From: Dromaius novaehollandiae
Taxonomy: Eukaryota; Chordata; Aves; Casuariiformes; Dromaiidae
NCBI RefSeq assembly: GCF_036370855.1
Contig: NC_088100.1
Span: 33,492,563 to 33,556,562, forward strand
Direction: 5' to 3'
DNA: 64,000 nt
Every line of letters begins with the position of its first letter. Within the stretch, counting starts at the first letter, position 1. The notes under the pieces are model-generated. The model worked only from the letters and a program-made list of their open reading frames with translations. It did not search any database and was not told the DNA's origin. This document shows, one piece after another, positions 14,401 to 24,300 of the stretch. The translations under genes were made by a program, and so were the position numbers.

Positions 14401-17400
14401 AGTCAGTTTTTGCTTCTCTCCAAAAACAATGACTATTCCAGAGTTCAGTCCTGCATCATTCAGAACATGCTGATTTCTAGACTACTCTCATCTATGGAAA
14501 GCTTATAGGCAACTTCCTCGTGCCCCCTGTACTAACATCATTCTTCCAGCTTCTCCCTTGTTTTGATGCAAGGAATTTGCCTTCACTATTTTCTTAGATA
14601 AGCCATGTTATGACATGCTTAGTTTCCTTTCTCAAGGTAGGCTCTCTAGCCCATGATCTTGAAATCCCCACCAGTACTAGAAGCTTTCTCAGACACCAGT
14701 GACCAGAGCATGGCTTCAAGGGAAGTCCTACCAGTCCCTTTCATGACTGCTTTTACAGTAATCCATATCTACTGGAGATCTCTCAGAGGATATACCTTAG
14801 CATTTCATTCACTGATTAATCATTGTGTCAGGCATCCACCTCCTGTAAATTAACATTTACAGAACTCAGCTTCTTCTTTCTTGCTGAAAGAAAAGGGCCC
14901 TTCCTTTTCCCAAAGGAATAAAGGAATAAAATAAATAAGCTACTCCTGTCATATCCTGAGCAGAAAACTGCTGGAAAGTTCACCTGGCTGAAGGTAGCTG
15001 CCTACAAAAGGCTCCTTTTATAGCCAATGGAGAGAGACAGGCACCCTCAAAGCACAATTCATCCCACTTGCCTTAGAGACCTATCTAGACCTATCTGCTG
15101 ACGGCAATGAAAGTTGGTACAATAAGGCAAGGCTAGATAAGAAATTTCTGTTTAGCTGAGGTAGCATGAACCCTTCCTTCTGTGGTTACAAATGCCTGCT
15201 GACTGGTTACTGAAGTGCTTCCAGATCAGACTGTCTTTTCACCTGCCTTCCAGCATGGCAGGTGGGGCCTACCTGCCTCTGAGGATACTATCTAATCACA
15301 GCAGCACTGGGGAAAAAAAAAAAAGTTTGGCTCCATTATGAGCTAAGGGCAGGGGAACAAAGCAGAGACACAACAAAGAGGGAAAATCTAAGGGACCACA
15401 AATAACAAATGCATCTGGCATTTTCCAAATTACAGCAAGGATGCTTGGAGAACTACCCCAATTCCCTCTATCTACAGACTACACTGTAGCTAAGTCCAGC
15501 AAAAAGCCTAGGAAGGAAGAAGTGTGTGAGGATCATTGTACTGGAGTGACAGTTCTTATATCTGAAGTACACAGACCAAGCTAGTTAATACTGCTAATCA
15601 TCAGAGATATGGCATGAAGGAAATAGAGCCATGATCACTTCCTCACCACAAGCAGAACTTGATGACTTTATTGTAAGTTATATGCTGCACAACTCATTAA
15701 GGTGGTAATTTCAGAAGACAGTATAGCTGCCAAGCCCCAACACCAAGCCTACATGGAGATGCAACTAAAGTACAGCTGAAGCCTATTATTTGAAAAGGGA
15801 CATAGCTTGATCCTCATGTGCATTCTTCCCAATCTTTCTTGTTGCCTCTTAGCAATGTCCACGTTTTTCTAGAAAACATTACAATAAAACTGCTTTTTCT
15901 TTTATAGAGATAAATGCCACATGGTGAGTTTTAAACAGCCACTCCAATCAGGGCCCTCTTTGCATAGCTTTCAGCTCATTCTCTCCAACTACTGAGAGCA
16001 GCTGTATCTAATGAGCATTAACACAGTTAGATGTACATGTAAGTGATTACAAGACTACTTGCCATTTAGATCAAAATAGTCAAACTTAAACAAGGGCTTA
16101 AGGTTCATAAGGACACAGTTTAAACAAGTGTTGCTAAAAACTGGTCATTTAATATATTACAAACAAGGTATAAATACTAAATTATTAGAACAAAGAAGTT
16201 GGAGTAAATGCCCTTAGACAAAAAAAAAAAAAAAAAAGCAGTTTATTTTATTTTCCATCAAGGATAAACGCGACCTCAGACCATGAAAAAGGCTGTCACA
16301 TACACATATTGCACTTCATATGTTAAGCAAAACATTAGTTATAACTAATGGTCACTGAATATGGTAAAGACTAAGGTCCTTTCCTCAAACAATATGATCA
16401 TTTCTAAAGCAGCATACACAGCTCACAGTTGTCAGTTCAACGACTGAACTCAGAGAGAGACTGGAATTCCTGCTCTGGTGAAGGAGGGTAGCTTTGAAGC
16501 ACCTGCTCAATCTTCCCTCCCACAACACCAGAAACAAATTAGAAATACAGGTGGAGCAGAAGTCAGTGAAAATGTCTCCAGAGGAAGAGCCAGATTGATG
16601 CTCCAAAAGAAGGAAAACATCCTGTCATGTGTCATTTCACCTTTTCTCACCCATTTCCAAAACTCAGCATGGTCAAAAAAAGAAAAACAAAACAAAACAA
16701 AACCACACATACACCCCCCCACCACTAGTGATTAGATCCCAAATGAAGGGTTACAAAAAAAAAAAATTTTTTTTAAAGTTCATATCCAAAACGCAGAATA
16801 CTGCTAGTTATTGTGCTTCTACTCACCAGGAAAAGTGTACAAATCCTTCAGGCTGTTGTAAGTTAAATGAGCCTAAGCAGACCATTATAAAGTAGGCTTT
16901 CACTACAGAGAAAGTCACACAGAGTTAAAACATGCTTCCTGTCTAAATAACTTTGGTTTACAGACCCATCAAAACCAATGTATAACAAACCAAGAAAGTA
17001 TGCAACTGTTTCCATGGAATGATTAAGGAAGACATGAGAAGAATCTTTAAGCTTAAAGTTGTACTGAAGTTGCTTCCACATCAACAACTGGACACCTAAT
17101 ATCAGGCAGAACTCTACTGAAGTCAGAGAGGTTCCTCAAGAATAAGGGATGTTTTCCTATCCCAAAGCAGCTGATGTTTGTACAATAAGAAGTCTAAATT
17201 GTCTGTCCAGAGGAGATATTTTGAGACGTACCCCAGAAAGTATGATGAGCTAAAGGCCAAATAGGTACTGATTTACTGACCTAAGCAATACAAAGTTCTA
17301 AAGGTTAGTGACAGATTTAGAGAATGGGTAAAGAGAAATACAAGTTAATATGCTAAATTATAAGCTATGAGAGAACACAAGCCTGATGTTAAATATATAA

Positions 17401-18529
17401 TAGCCTCATAGCATATATTGCATCTCCAAGTCTGCTTCACAATTGTCTTCTAAAAAGCAAGAAGTTCAACCCAAGTCAGTTACAAACAATATAACTTTAA
17501 TATGAAGTAAAATCTTTCCCTCACCTTCAATTACAAGGTGAGAAGAAGTAAGTGAATCTCTGCAGACAGAATGTCCACATCACAAATAAGCACGCTATCT
17601 AAAATGCCAAATACTGACAAGTGTTTCTTTTTCATGTTCATTCCTGAAATACTTTGGTAGGGGTGGGGAAATATTTTCACTGAAATTCATCAAAACAATA
17701 AACCTAAGGTCATATAAAGAAGAGAAAGATACTAGAAAATACAAACACATTATTTGTTAGGAAGTTCAGATTAATATCTTTAATGTATTAACTCAATGAC
17801 ATAACATTGTTACATTATTTTTGTAATATTATTTACCAAAGCACTAATTACAAGAATTTAAAAAAAAAAAAAACCTAAGATTTCCAAGAACAGCCTTCCT
17901 CAGCTTCCTCAGGTAAAGGCCAAAAATTAAGTCTCAAATTTTGCTCAAAGCTATGTTCAAGTGATTTAAATATGAACATTAACTACACATATACTCCACT
18001 GAGGAATCCATGTCTTTAGGACAGCACAAAATAATAGAACATTCACAGAACAGTAATATTGCAGTACCAGAACGTAACAGCAGGTATAAAATACCTGAAA
18101 ACTGAGAAAGATTAATCCACCTGCCTAAGCGTGCTCACAAGAAACTACTATACATACCATGCTATTTTATTATACAGAGAAATAAGGTATTTGTAATGCA
18201 AATATTTACTCCACTGCAATGCGCACAGTTCAAAGAAAACACAAGTCAGCATTTTCAGAATCAGCAGGACAAAACATTTTAAATGCATAATGATTTGAAA
18301 CCCATTTAATTCTTGATAACAACAACATTCTTGAAAAATTACCTGCATTGAAATGAGGATCATCTTCCATTGATCGTACTGCTTCCTCAACTGCATCCAA
18401 GGCAGTGCCTCCTTGCTTCAGGATCCCATAACCTTGCAGTGCAGCTCTGACAACCCCAGAACAACATCCTTTTTCTTGTTCTTTAAAGATCCGACCAGCT
18501 CCACCGTGCACCACAATGACAGGCTTCAT
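2317..18529 (-). CDS. ASRGL1: ASRGL1-like isoaspartyl peptidase/L-asparaginase, five of the coding exons (3' end off the window)
   Basis: The spliced exons 18529-18343, 13228-13086, 7900-7746, 4376-4258 and 2427-2317 give about 238 residues of a plant-type asparaginase (Ntn-hydrolase family). Human ASRGL1 is 308 residues, so about 70 C-terminal residues are missing past the left edge. Known family role: a cytosolic enzyme that hydrolyses L-asparagine and beta-aspartyl (isoaspartyl) dipeptides. The precursor cleaves itself before a threonine that becomes the N-terminal nucleophile of the beta subunit. Seen here: an N-terminal VVHGGAG motif, NAGCGSVLN across the exon 1/2 junction, [11 protein letters not shown], the GTVGAVA cleavage site with Thr at about residue 166, TSTGG, and TTGHGES. 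All junctions keep the reading frame and every intron is GT-AG. The start ATG has A at -3. No frameshift or stop was seen, so the gene looks intact. The symbol rests on recognised motifs, not on an alignment. Confidence 0.93.
2428..4257 (-). other. ASRGL1 intron 4-5
   Basis: No exon or recognisable repeat. A cluster of overlapping short ORFs at 2860-3510 on both strands reflects slightly higher GC and has no recognisable protein similarity. Confidence 0.75.
4258..4376 (-). CDS. ASRGL1: ASRGL1 coding exon 4 with catalytic threonine
   Basis: A 119-base exon. It completes the lysine codon and encodes [20 protein letters not shown] then [19 protein letters not shown], ending in phase 1. The Thr of GTVGAVA is the family's autocleavage point and nucleophile. 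STGG and GRVGD contribute to the active-site pocket. The acceptor is ttcttggcag and the donor GCATAG|gtatgg. The three ORFs on the opposite strand here are shadows. Confidence 0.95.
4377..7745 (-). other. ASRGL1 intron 3-4
   Basis: Unique-looking AT-rich sequence. Only short homopolymers are seen (C run near 5554, T runs near 7280 and 7327). No exon, RNA gene or mobile element was recognised. Confidence 0.75.
7746..7900 (-). CDS. ASRGL1: ASRGL1 coding exon 3
   Basis: A 155-base exon starting [20 protein letters not shown] and ending in EEFQ plus two bases of a lysine codon. The acceptor is cttccccag and the donor AGAA|gtaggg, phase 2. The segment corresponds to the end of the alpha subunit and the poorly conserved, charged linker ([20 protein letters not shown]) before the autocleavage site. 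The linker is low in family conservation, as expected. A plus-strand ORF overlapping this exon is a shadow. Confidence 0.94.
7901..13085 (-). other. ASRGL1 intron 2-3
   Basis: A 5.2 kb intron of mostly unique AT-rich sequence. Its one notable element is the G-rich tract at 11543-11568. No exon or repeat family was recognised. Confidence 0.75.
11543..11568 (+). other. G-quadruplex motif in intron
   Basis: Four G runs (3, 4, 4 and 10 G) are separated by loops of 3, 1 and 1 bases on the plus strand, which is the template strand for ASRGL1. This satisfies the usual G3+N1-7 pattern with very short loops, a form known to be stable. The flanks are T/G-rich (ggtttggg, gttggttggtt). Function is unknown. 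Confidence 0.8.
13086..13228 (-). CDS. ASRGL1: ASRGL1 coding exon 2
   Basis: A 143-base exon between a strong acceptor (long T-rich tract then tttag) and the donor AAAAG|gtatg. It completes the glycine codon from exon 1 and then encodes [20 protein letters not shown], followed by [20 protein letters not shown] and ARLVMEK. The residues [12 protein letters not shown] and [12 protein letters not shown] are hallmark sequences of the alpha subunit. It ends in phase 0. Confidence 0.95.
13229..18342 (-). other. ASRGL1 intron 1-2
   Basis: A 5.1 kb intron. It contains a T21 run (14017-14037), an A18 run (16220-16237) and a small perfect inverted repeat, cacctgcc (15240-15247) and ggcaggtg (15257-15264). 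Otherwise it is unique sequence with no exon or transposon recognised. Confidence 0.75.
18343..18529 (-). CDS. ASRGL1: ASRGL1 coding exon 1 (start codon exon)
   Basis: This exon encodes 62 residues plus the first base of a glycine codon. It begins [12 protein letters not shown] and ends DDPHFNAG. The HGGAG stretch is the conserved N-terminal strand of plant-type asparaginases. The ATG is at 18529-18527. The donor is G|gtaatt just left of 18343, phase 1. A likely acceptor (tttgtacag) sits just upstream, so about 28 bases of 5' UTR (18530-18557) belong to the same exon. The reading frame would continue into the intron for some 36 codons, which is only read-through. Confidence 0.95.
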
Positions 18530-18557
18530 CCTGCCAAATTCCTACTGAGCCTTTCAG
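18530..18557 (-). other. ASRGL1: ASRGL1 5' UTR part of the first coding exon
   Basis: On the minus strand a tttgtacag acceptor-like sequence ends at 18558, and 28 bases separate it from the ATG. The pyrimidine tract is weak. The presence of a separate noncoding exon in the CpG island about 1.3 kb upstream is inferred from the distance between ATG and island, not seen directly. Confidence 0.5.
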
Positions 18558-19873
18558 CTGTACAAACAGGTTACTCTTAGCTTGTTTTGGAAGCAAGTCT
18601 TTAGCATTGGCTTCCTTCTACATTGAGAAAGCCCTTCAGAATTTAACAGATTTACTCAGTTTGACTTCAATTATTTTACTTTTCAGGCTGCTGAGTATGC
18701 ATGTGAAGGAATTCCTATGAGCTATTCAAACCCCAACTGGATGAGGCCCCAAACAACTTGACGCAACTTTGAGGTCAGCCCTGCTTTTAGCAAGAGCAAG
18801 GCTAGACCAGGTGACCTCTAAAAGGGCCCTTCCAACCTAAATTATGCTATTATTTTGTGATTTAGCCTGAATCCTGTTTGGAGATGTAATTACTTTAGAA
18901 GTTACACAGAAACAAGCATTTGAGCCTTGATCCTGCTAACTGTTCTTCGTGTTAGCTGAGTAGCCCCATTATTCAAATACAATAATTAAAAACATAGACA
19001 AAGAAACGGTACTGACCCAGTCTGAGTTAATAGCTAAACTAACTACATTGCTTAGACTTCCAGCCTCTGACCCCTGGCAGGACTTTGTACTTTGTGCAGA
19101 AAAACAAGACGTTAAAACCAGGTAGTTAACAGTTTGTTTTTATTGCTCATTGCCTCCTGTGAGCAAAGTGCTCCCACGCATCTCTGGTGATGGCATTCAA
19201 GTTCTTGCTTCCACACAGAGGCAAAGGAGAAGTGACCTGATCTCCCCCTGACGTAAGGGCACCTTGCAGAGGAGGCTCTTCACACGAAGCCAGTTCCTCA
19301 GGGCCAGGTGTTTCTACGGCGGGGCTGGCACATGCTGCCCGGGGAACGAGCTCCAACGCAGCTTCCTACGCCCGCGCTTCGTTCCCCGCGTTTGCTGCCG
19401 CTTTCCTCAGCGACAGCTCAAACCCTGAAAGCCTCCGAAGGGCAGCAACTCCCTCACCCTACACTACGCGCTTTGGATGAAGCCTCTCGGCAGTGCTGGA
19501 CCGCGGAGACGCCGCCCCTCGCGCCGAGGCACGGCCCCACCACAGCAGGGCCGCGCCATACCGAGCTCCAAGCGCCGCAGCCGCGGCTGTGCCGCCCGGG
19601 CACCGCGGCCTTGGACGAGGCACAAACGCTTTGATTCCCACTGCGGCGCTCGGGTCCCGAGGCGAGACCTTTCTGCTGGTGCAGCCTGAGTTTAGGCCGG
19701 CCTGAAGGGGCAGCTCTGCTCCCCCCGGCCGGGCGGCTCAGCCCGGGATCCCGCCTGCCGCGGTGCCCTGCGCTCACTCCGCGCCCTTCAGGAGTGGAAA
19801 GGGAAGGGGGAGCGGAGCCCCAGCCCGCCCGCCGCGCCCCCTTCCGCAGCCCCGCGGCGGCCCCACGACTCAC
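18558..19873 (-). other. Presumed first intron of ASRGL1 (5' UTR intron)
   Basis: This is the stretch between the acceptor before the ATG exon and a predicted donor in the CpG island. It holds the CR1 tail and ordinary sequence that grades into the island. The boundary at 19873 depends on the predicted donor. Confidence 0.4.
18725..18868 (+). mobile_element. CR1 LINE 3' end (5'-truncated tail)
   Basis: The plus strand carries ccaactggatgagg, then aggtgacctctaaaagg, then cccttccaacctaaatta and a degenerate attattttgtgattt tail. This is the typical CR1 3' untranslated end, which in birds ends in repeats of an attctatgat type. It is a few percent to tens of percent diverged by eye. It lies between the ASRGL1 ATG exon and the CpG island. 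Confidence 0.8.
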
Positions 19874-19875
19874 AG
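19866..19875 (-). other. Predicted splice donor of a noncoding ASRGL1 first exon
   Basis: The minus strand reads GCCT|GTGAGTCG, with gt at 19873-19872. The +1 to +6 match to the donor consensus is good, and it is the best donor I saw on the minus strand inside the island. An alternative is AGG|GTGAGG near 19455. No transcript evidence is available. Confidence 0.4.
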
Positions 19876-19975
19876 GCGGCCCGGTGCCGGCTCCGGGCGG
19901 GCAGAGGGAGGAGCGGCGGGACGGGATGGGCACCTCCCCCCGCGCGCCGCCGACGGCAGCCCCCGCCCTCAAGGG

Positions 19976-19985
19976 ACATGGCGGC
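19976..19985 (+). promoter_or_regulatory. YY1-like motif
   Basis: ACATGGCGGC fits the ATGGCGGC core of YY1 sites found just downstream of many CpG-island transcription starts. Seen by eye only. Confidence 0.45.
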
Positions 19986-20014
19986 GCGGCCCGCGAGCAG
20001 CCGTGCCCCCAACT

Positions 20015-20026
20015 AAGATGGCCGCC
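20015..20026 (+). promoter_or_regulatory. YY1-like motif
   Basis: AAGATGGCCGCC matches the AAGATGGCGGC consensus with one mismatch. Together with the site about 40 bp to its left it forms a same-orientation pair, which would suggest rightward initiation or a bidirectional start. Confidence 0.45.
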
Positions 20027-20048
20027 CGGCGCCGCTCGCTCCCGTACG

Positions 20049-20056
20049 CCGGAAGC
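20049..20056 (+). promoter_or_regulatory. ETS/GABP-like motif
   Basis: CCGGAAGC is a standard ETS-family core, frequent in bidirectional housekeeping promoters. Confidence 0.45.
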
Positions 20057-21261
20057 GCCGCTGCCCTCCCGCGGCGCTGCCGGCTGAGGGGAGCGGGGTC
20101 GGGGGTATAACGGCCACGCCGAGGTGCAACGGCCGCTCCGTGTGCGCCCGCAGAGCGGATATGCGTGTATCGGTGACGGGACCTTGGCAGGGGATGTGTC
20201 ATGTCTGAGACTTCACCTCATCCTGAAACAGGGCAGCTGCCAAATTAAGTTGTATATGGCCCTTCAGATCCTGCGTGGATAACATAAGCAAGAAATGAGC
20301 TTCCTGTTTTTGTAGTAATAGGCAGCTGATGGAACAAGTGCTTGTTTGCTGTAAAAAGAACCATTTTAAAAACATCTTCCAAGAAAGAAGAATATTTGAA
20401 AAATACAGTTTAAGAGTTGATTTAAAAAAAAAGGGGGAATCATTTCCAAAGTTCTTTATGGTAAAAATAATATAAGCAAGAATTTCCCCAAATTTATGCA
20501 AATTCTACTTGGCCGGCAGCCAGCTTTCTGTCCTTCACTCTTCCTGTTTAGTTCACCAGCCTCTTTGCTGCTTCTTTTCCCCCTTTTTGTTGCTTGAGGC
20601 TGGGTTCCTGGGAGACCAATAAATGCAGTCTGCTTTGAACATGCTGGGCGCTGAGTTGACGCGACGGTGGAGAGCAAAAGAACAAGGATTTATGGCAATA
20701 TGCAGTCACCTAGTTTAAGATCTGTCTTGATCCTGGATGTCAGTTTAAAATGAATTAGTGTGGTTTAATTAAAAGGAACTGCATGGGATGGTTTTTCACT
20801 GTTATTGATAGGATTAACAAAGAGACAGAAATTTAAGTTTTATGTATGAATTATTTGAGAGTGCCTCTGTTTCGTTTTTAAAAATATATATATATCACTT
20901 TTAGAGGTAGTGTCAAAACAGGAAACTTATCCTATTGGATAAAATAGTTTAGAAGAATTATTTAAATTGTTTGAGTGGATAACTGAACACTAAATTGATA
21001 TAGTACCTTAAATTGAAGTATTAATGTTAGTCTAATACAGCTGTGATTCGGACCAAAACAAGTGTGTCACTTAATAGAACGGTTATATCATGTTGGCTTG
21101 AGTTCTGTGTGTGAACAAATACTGAATCTGTTTCTACATCAGTTTATTTGAAGTCACACTTGCACAACTGAGAAGAATTTGAACTCCTGAGGCAGGATTT
21201 TTCCTTGTCAGGACAAACAAGTCAGTACAAACTTAGGCTGTCATTTACCTGTTCTGATTTA

Positions 21262-21333
21262 TTACAAGTGCATATCTGTAATACAAGTATATACAAGTAA
21301 CAAAAATACAAGTGTAATACGAGTATTGCAAGT
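21262..21333. repeat. Degenerate acaagt-type tandem array
   Basis: The unit (t)acaagt or a one-base variant occurs six times in about 70 bases, spaced irregularly by 4-12 bases of AT-rich sequence. It looks like a decayed short tandem repeat. Confidence 0.5.
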
Positions 21334-24300
21334 CTATACTTTAAAACAGAATCAGCCAGCCAATGCAAATTGAGGTATATTGCACTTCCCTTTTCAGAAC
21401 TTCTGTGAAACAGCTGTACAGAGTTTTAGCCAGGCAATAGATTCAACCAAGATGTTGTTTTTAGCATTGTGTTTGTCTGTTTGTCCTTGTCTGCTCTGAG
21501 CCCTTTTCCAGTTCTGGTCAAATCATTTTATGTTCTTTTTTCTTTTCAACCCAAGTCACAATCAGTTTCCAAATTAACACCAGAACAACAACGGGATTAC
21601 CAGTACTGCCTGGAGGGAGCCACCAAGAATTTCTACCTTATCATGTGTTGCCAATAAGGTAAAAGCAGTTTTTCAGTGTATCACCCCTTATGAGTCAGCA
21701 CAGAACTGCTTTCTGCCTATTTTGTTGGGAGACAGTGGTCTTTTAAGCCACTTTTTATAGAGGTAGCCTGTAGAGCAGCATAATCTACTTCAATTAGCAT
21801 TTCTTTTGTATCTTCTCCACTGCGACTGCACTAGAAAAATACTGTATATTGAAGAGTGGAATTAGTCAGGGTAAGCAAGTATACTGATAAAAACGTCCCA
21901 CAGAAGTTGTTGAAGATGAATTTAATGAGATTCTGTATAAATAAATGCTATGAAAGCCCACAGAACTTATTAGAGAGTATTATTTTTAGTTTTACAATTA
22001 TTATTTAGGATTTTTAAGTCAATTCTATAACAGGAATCTCTCCTAAAACTATGTAAAAATTTTTAAAAGAAATTTCTTTAGAAACCTATTGACTTCATTC
22101 GTGCTAATTTTCATATGAGAGCTTTGCATATTGTAATTGCCATAGAAGCAACTTTAAAAATATACAGAATAAATTAGTTCTTTTGCATGTGCAGCTTTGT
22201 GGAGATAAGCTTTCTCGCTTGTAAGCTGAATGTGATACACTTGAAAGAGGTGGGAATGTGTTACAGTAAGGGCTAGAGGGCTGAAGCTGGGGGAGTAAAT
22301 CGTCTTACCGCATATGACTAGAGGATGTGTGTGTGTGAGAACAGCTAAATATCATAGTGTCTACCTTGCATCTCAGATGACTAAAATATCGCTATAATTA
22401 TGCCTTCTATTTTCCCACAGAACCCATATAAATAAGGACATGCCTTCCTGTCTAGAGTAAGAATTCCCCTAGAATCTCACTGAAGTTTTAATTGTAGGAA
22501 ATGGCAAAGAAAATAAAATATATTGTAAAAGTAACTCTTTTACAATGTACACATAGTGAGTCTCTTTTTGAGTAAATATTTATGTATGGATTGTCTGTTA
22601 TCTATAAACTATATGAAAATCTTGATAAAATGATGTAGAACAGAAAGCAGCATTCTATATTTTATTATTACTTGAATTCTTAGGCCATGTAGAGATGATC
22701 AAGACAAAGGCTTCTTGGGTACGTGTTCATACAAACATGCAGAAACACAATACTAATTCAAAAAGTCTGCAAACGTGAAACTCACTTTTTACGTGTGGAC
22801 GGAACTGTCATACCAAGATCACTGCAGCATTAGGATGCTCAGGTCATGCTCTGCGAAAGCCTATGCATGTTGAATAACTTCATTCACATGCATAGTTCGA
22901 TTAAGTCTGTAAACCACTTCGTACCATGTGCTATGCTACTGTTTATAAAAGATGAGAAATCCAGTTCCTCTGAGAATCAGGCTATTTTTAAAATGTAAAT
23001 TACGATATTTCCTAAATTTTCTTTCAGATAAAGAAAATCAGTAGTGAAATGTGCAGCAGTTGGTATGGTGTTCATTTCTGATGAACCCAGATTTATTAAT
23101 TTGTATGTTGAATAGATTAGCTGGAAATATCTTCTTGGGGCAATGGGCTAGAATCACAAATGGCAATGATGGTTTCTCCCCTTCTACCTAGAAGTTAAAG
23201 TGAAATAGAGACTGGTTCATTTTCCTCCTTTGAGGAGGTTTTAACCCAGAATATCTGTACATTTCCATAATACGTAAAACTAATACAGAGAGTATTCAGG
23301 GGCACAGTGATCTCTCTCTCTTGTATCAATATTGTTTTTAATGTTGTTAATGTTTTGTATATGTTTGTATATGTATATGTTTTTAATTACACTAGAACTC
23401 AAGTGTCTTTTATGTAGCAGATTACCCCAAACAGGAGGTTATAGCATGTTATTGCTCACAATACTGAAGTACTTTATATACAATGGAGTGGCCCTAAAGG
23501 AGAGGCTGAAGCAGGCAGCTCTCGAAGAATGCTGTGTGCTGGGGGCAGGGCAGAGCAGCATACAATACAATATCGGTAGTCGGGAAATCTCAGTTCAAAT
23601 TCTAGGTCTGAATCAAGCACAGAGTGTGTTTGAATAGTTTTCAAAGCTAAACTCTAAGAATGATCCTGGTGGTGCCTGCCTGTGTGTGATGTGTGTATGC
23701 AAGAAACGGAAGGTCCCAGTTAAACTCCCTGCTCTGCTGAAGGGCACATTCTAGGCGAGTGTCCTAAACACAAGGCAATCAAAGTGTAAAATGGATTACT
23801 GGCAGAAACTTACATTAGAACTCGTCATTTTTCTTTCCTTTTTTTCCTGTTGTTATTGCGATATAAGAGCCCTGAAACTGTGTTGCATTCTTGTCATTGC
23901 TCTTCTGAAAAAACATGTGTCTATCACCTCTGTGCTTTTGAAATCCTTCCCACAGTCTAGGAAGTCTATAAATTCCAGCCTGCTCCATTCTAATCACTTC
24001 ACCTTCAAATTAGGCAGGATCAAGTTCAATGTTTTGAAGCTATTTTCAATTCTTTTACTGTTTATTCAAAGCTTTACATTATCTCAGTGAAACCTTTTTA
24101 GTCATTCTTATTTGATTGATCTGCATAGTACACATAAGCAAATATTAAAAAACCTGTTTGTACGTCTGACAGAAGTTTACATGTCTTCCCAACAAGTGCA
24201 GGGAATTTGTGGATCAACTAGTTCAGAGAAGACAGCACCCTCAGAGCTGGCAAAAGTACTACTTGTTTTGGTCCAACCCCACTTCCAAGCATAAAACACT

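Larger units (their letters stand above)
19300..20170. promoter_or_regulatory. CpG island, probable ASRGL1 promoter
   Basis: Composition changes sharply from about 40% GC to very GC-rich with many CG dinucleotides, then drops back after about 20170. This is typical of a TATA-less vertebrate housekeeping promoter, and it lies 0.8-1.6 kb upstream of the ASRGL1 start codon. Inside it are two YY1-like sites (19976-19985 ACATGGCGGC; 20015-20026 AAGATGGCCGCC) and an ETS/GABP-like site (20049-20056 CCGGAAGC). These are motifs common in such promoters near the transcription start. The many overlapping arginine/alanine/proline-rich ORFs here are composition artefacts. Confidence 0.85.

Noticed and set aside
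15240-15264. Inverted repeat as a microRNA precursor
   Set aside because: Only eight paired bases with a 9-base loop; too short.
18230-18342. Continuation of the first ASRGL1 frame beyond the exon
   Set aside because: Family similarity stops exactly at NAG, where a gtaatt donor lies, and resumes in frame at 13228. The rest is intron read-through.
19308-20202. Many overlapping ORFs of 60-172 codons in the CpG island
   Set aside because: They are Arg/Ala/Pro/Gly-rich on both strands, as expected from GC-rich sequence with few stops. No recognisable domain.
21469-21657. Possible exon encoding KLTPEQQRDYQYCLEGATKN
   Set aside because: It looks protein-like, but no family was recognised, the acceptor is weak and there is no donor before the stop.
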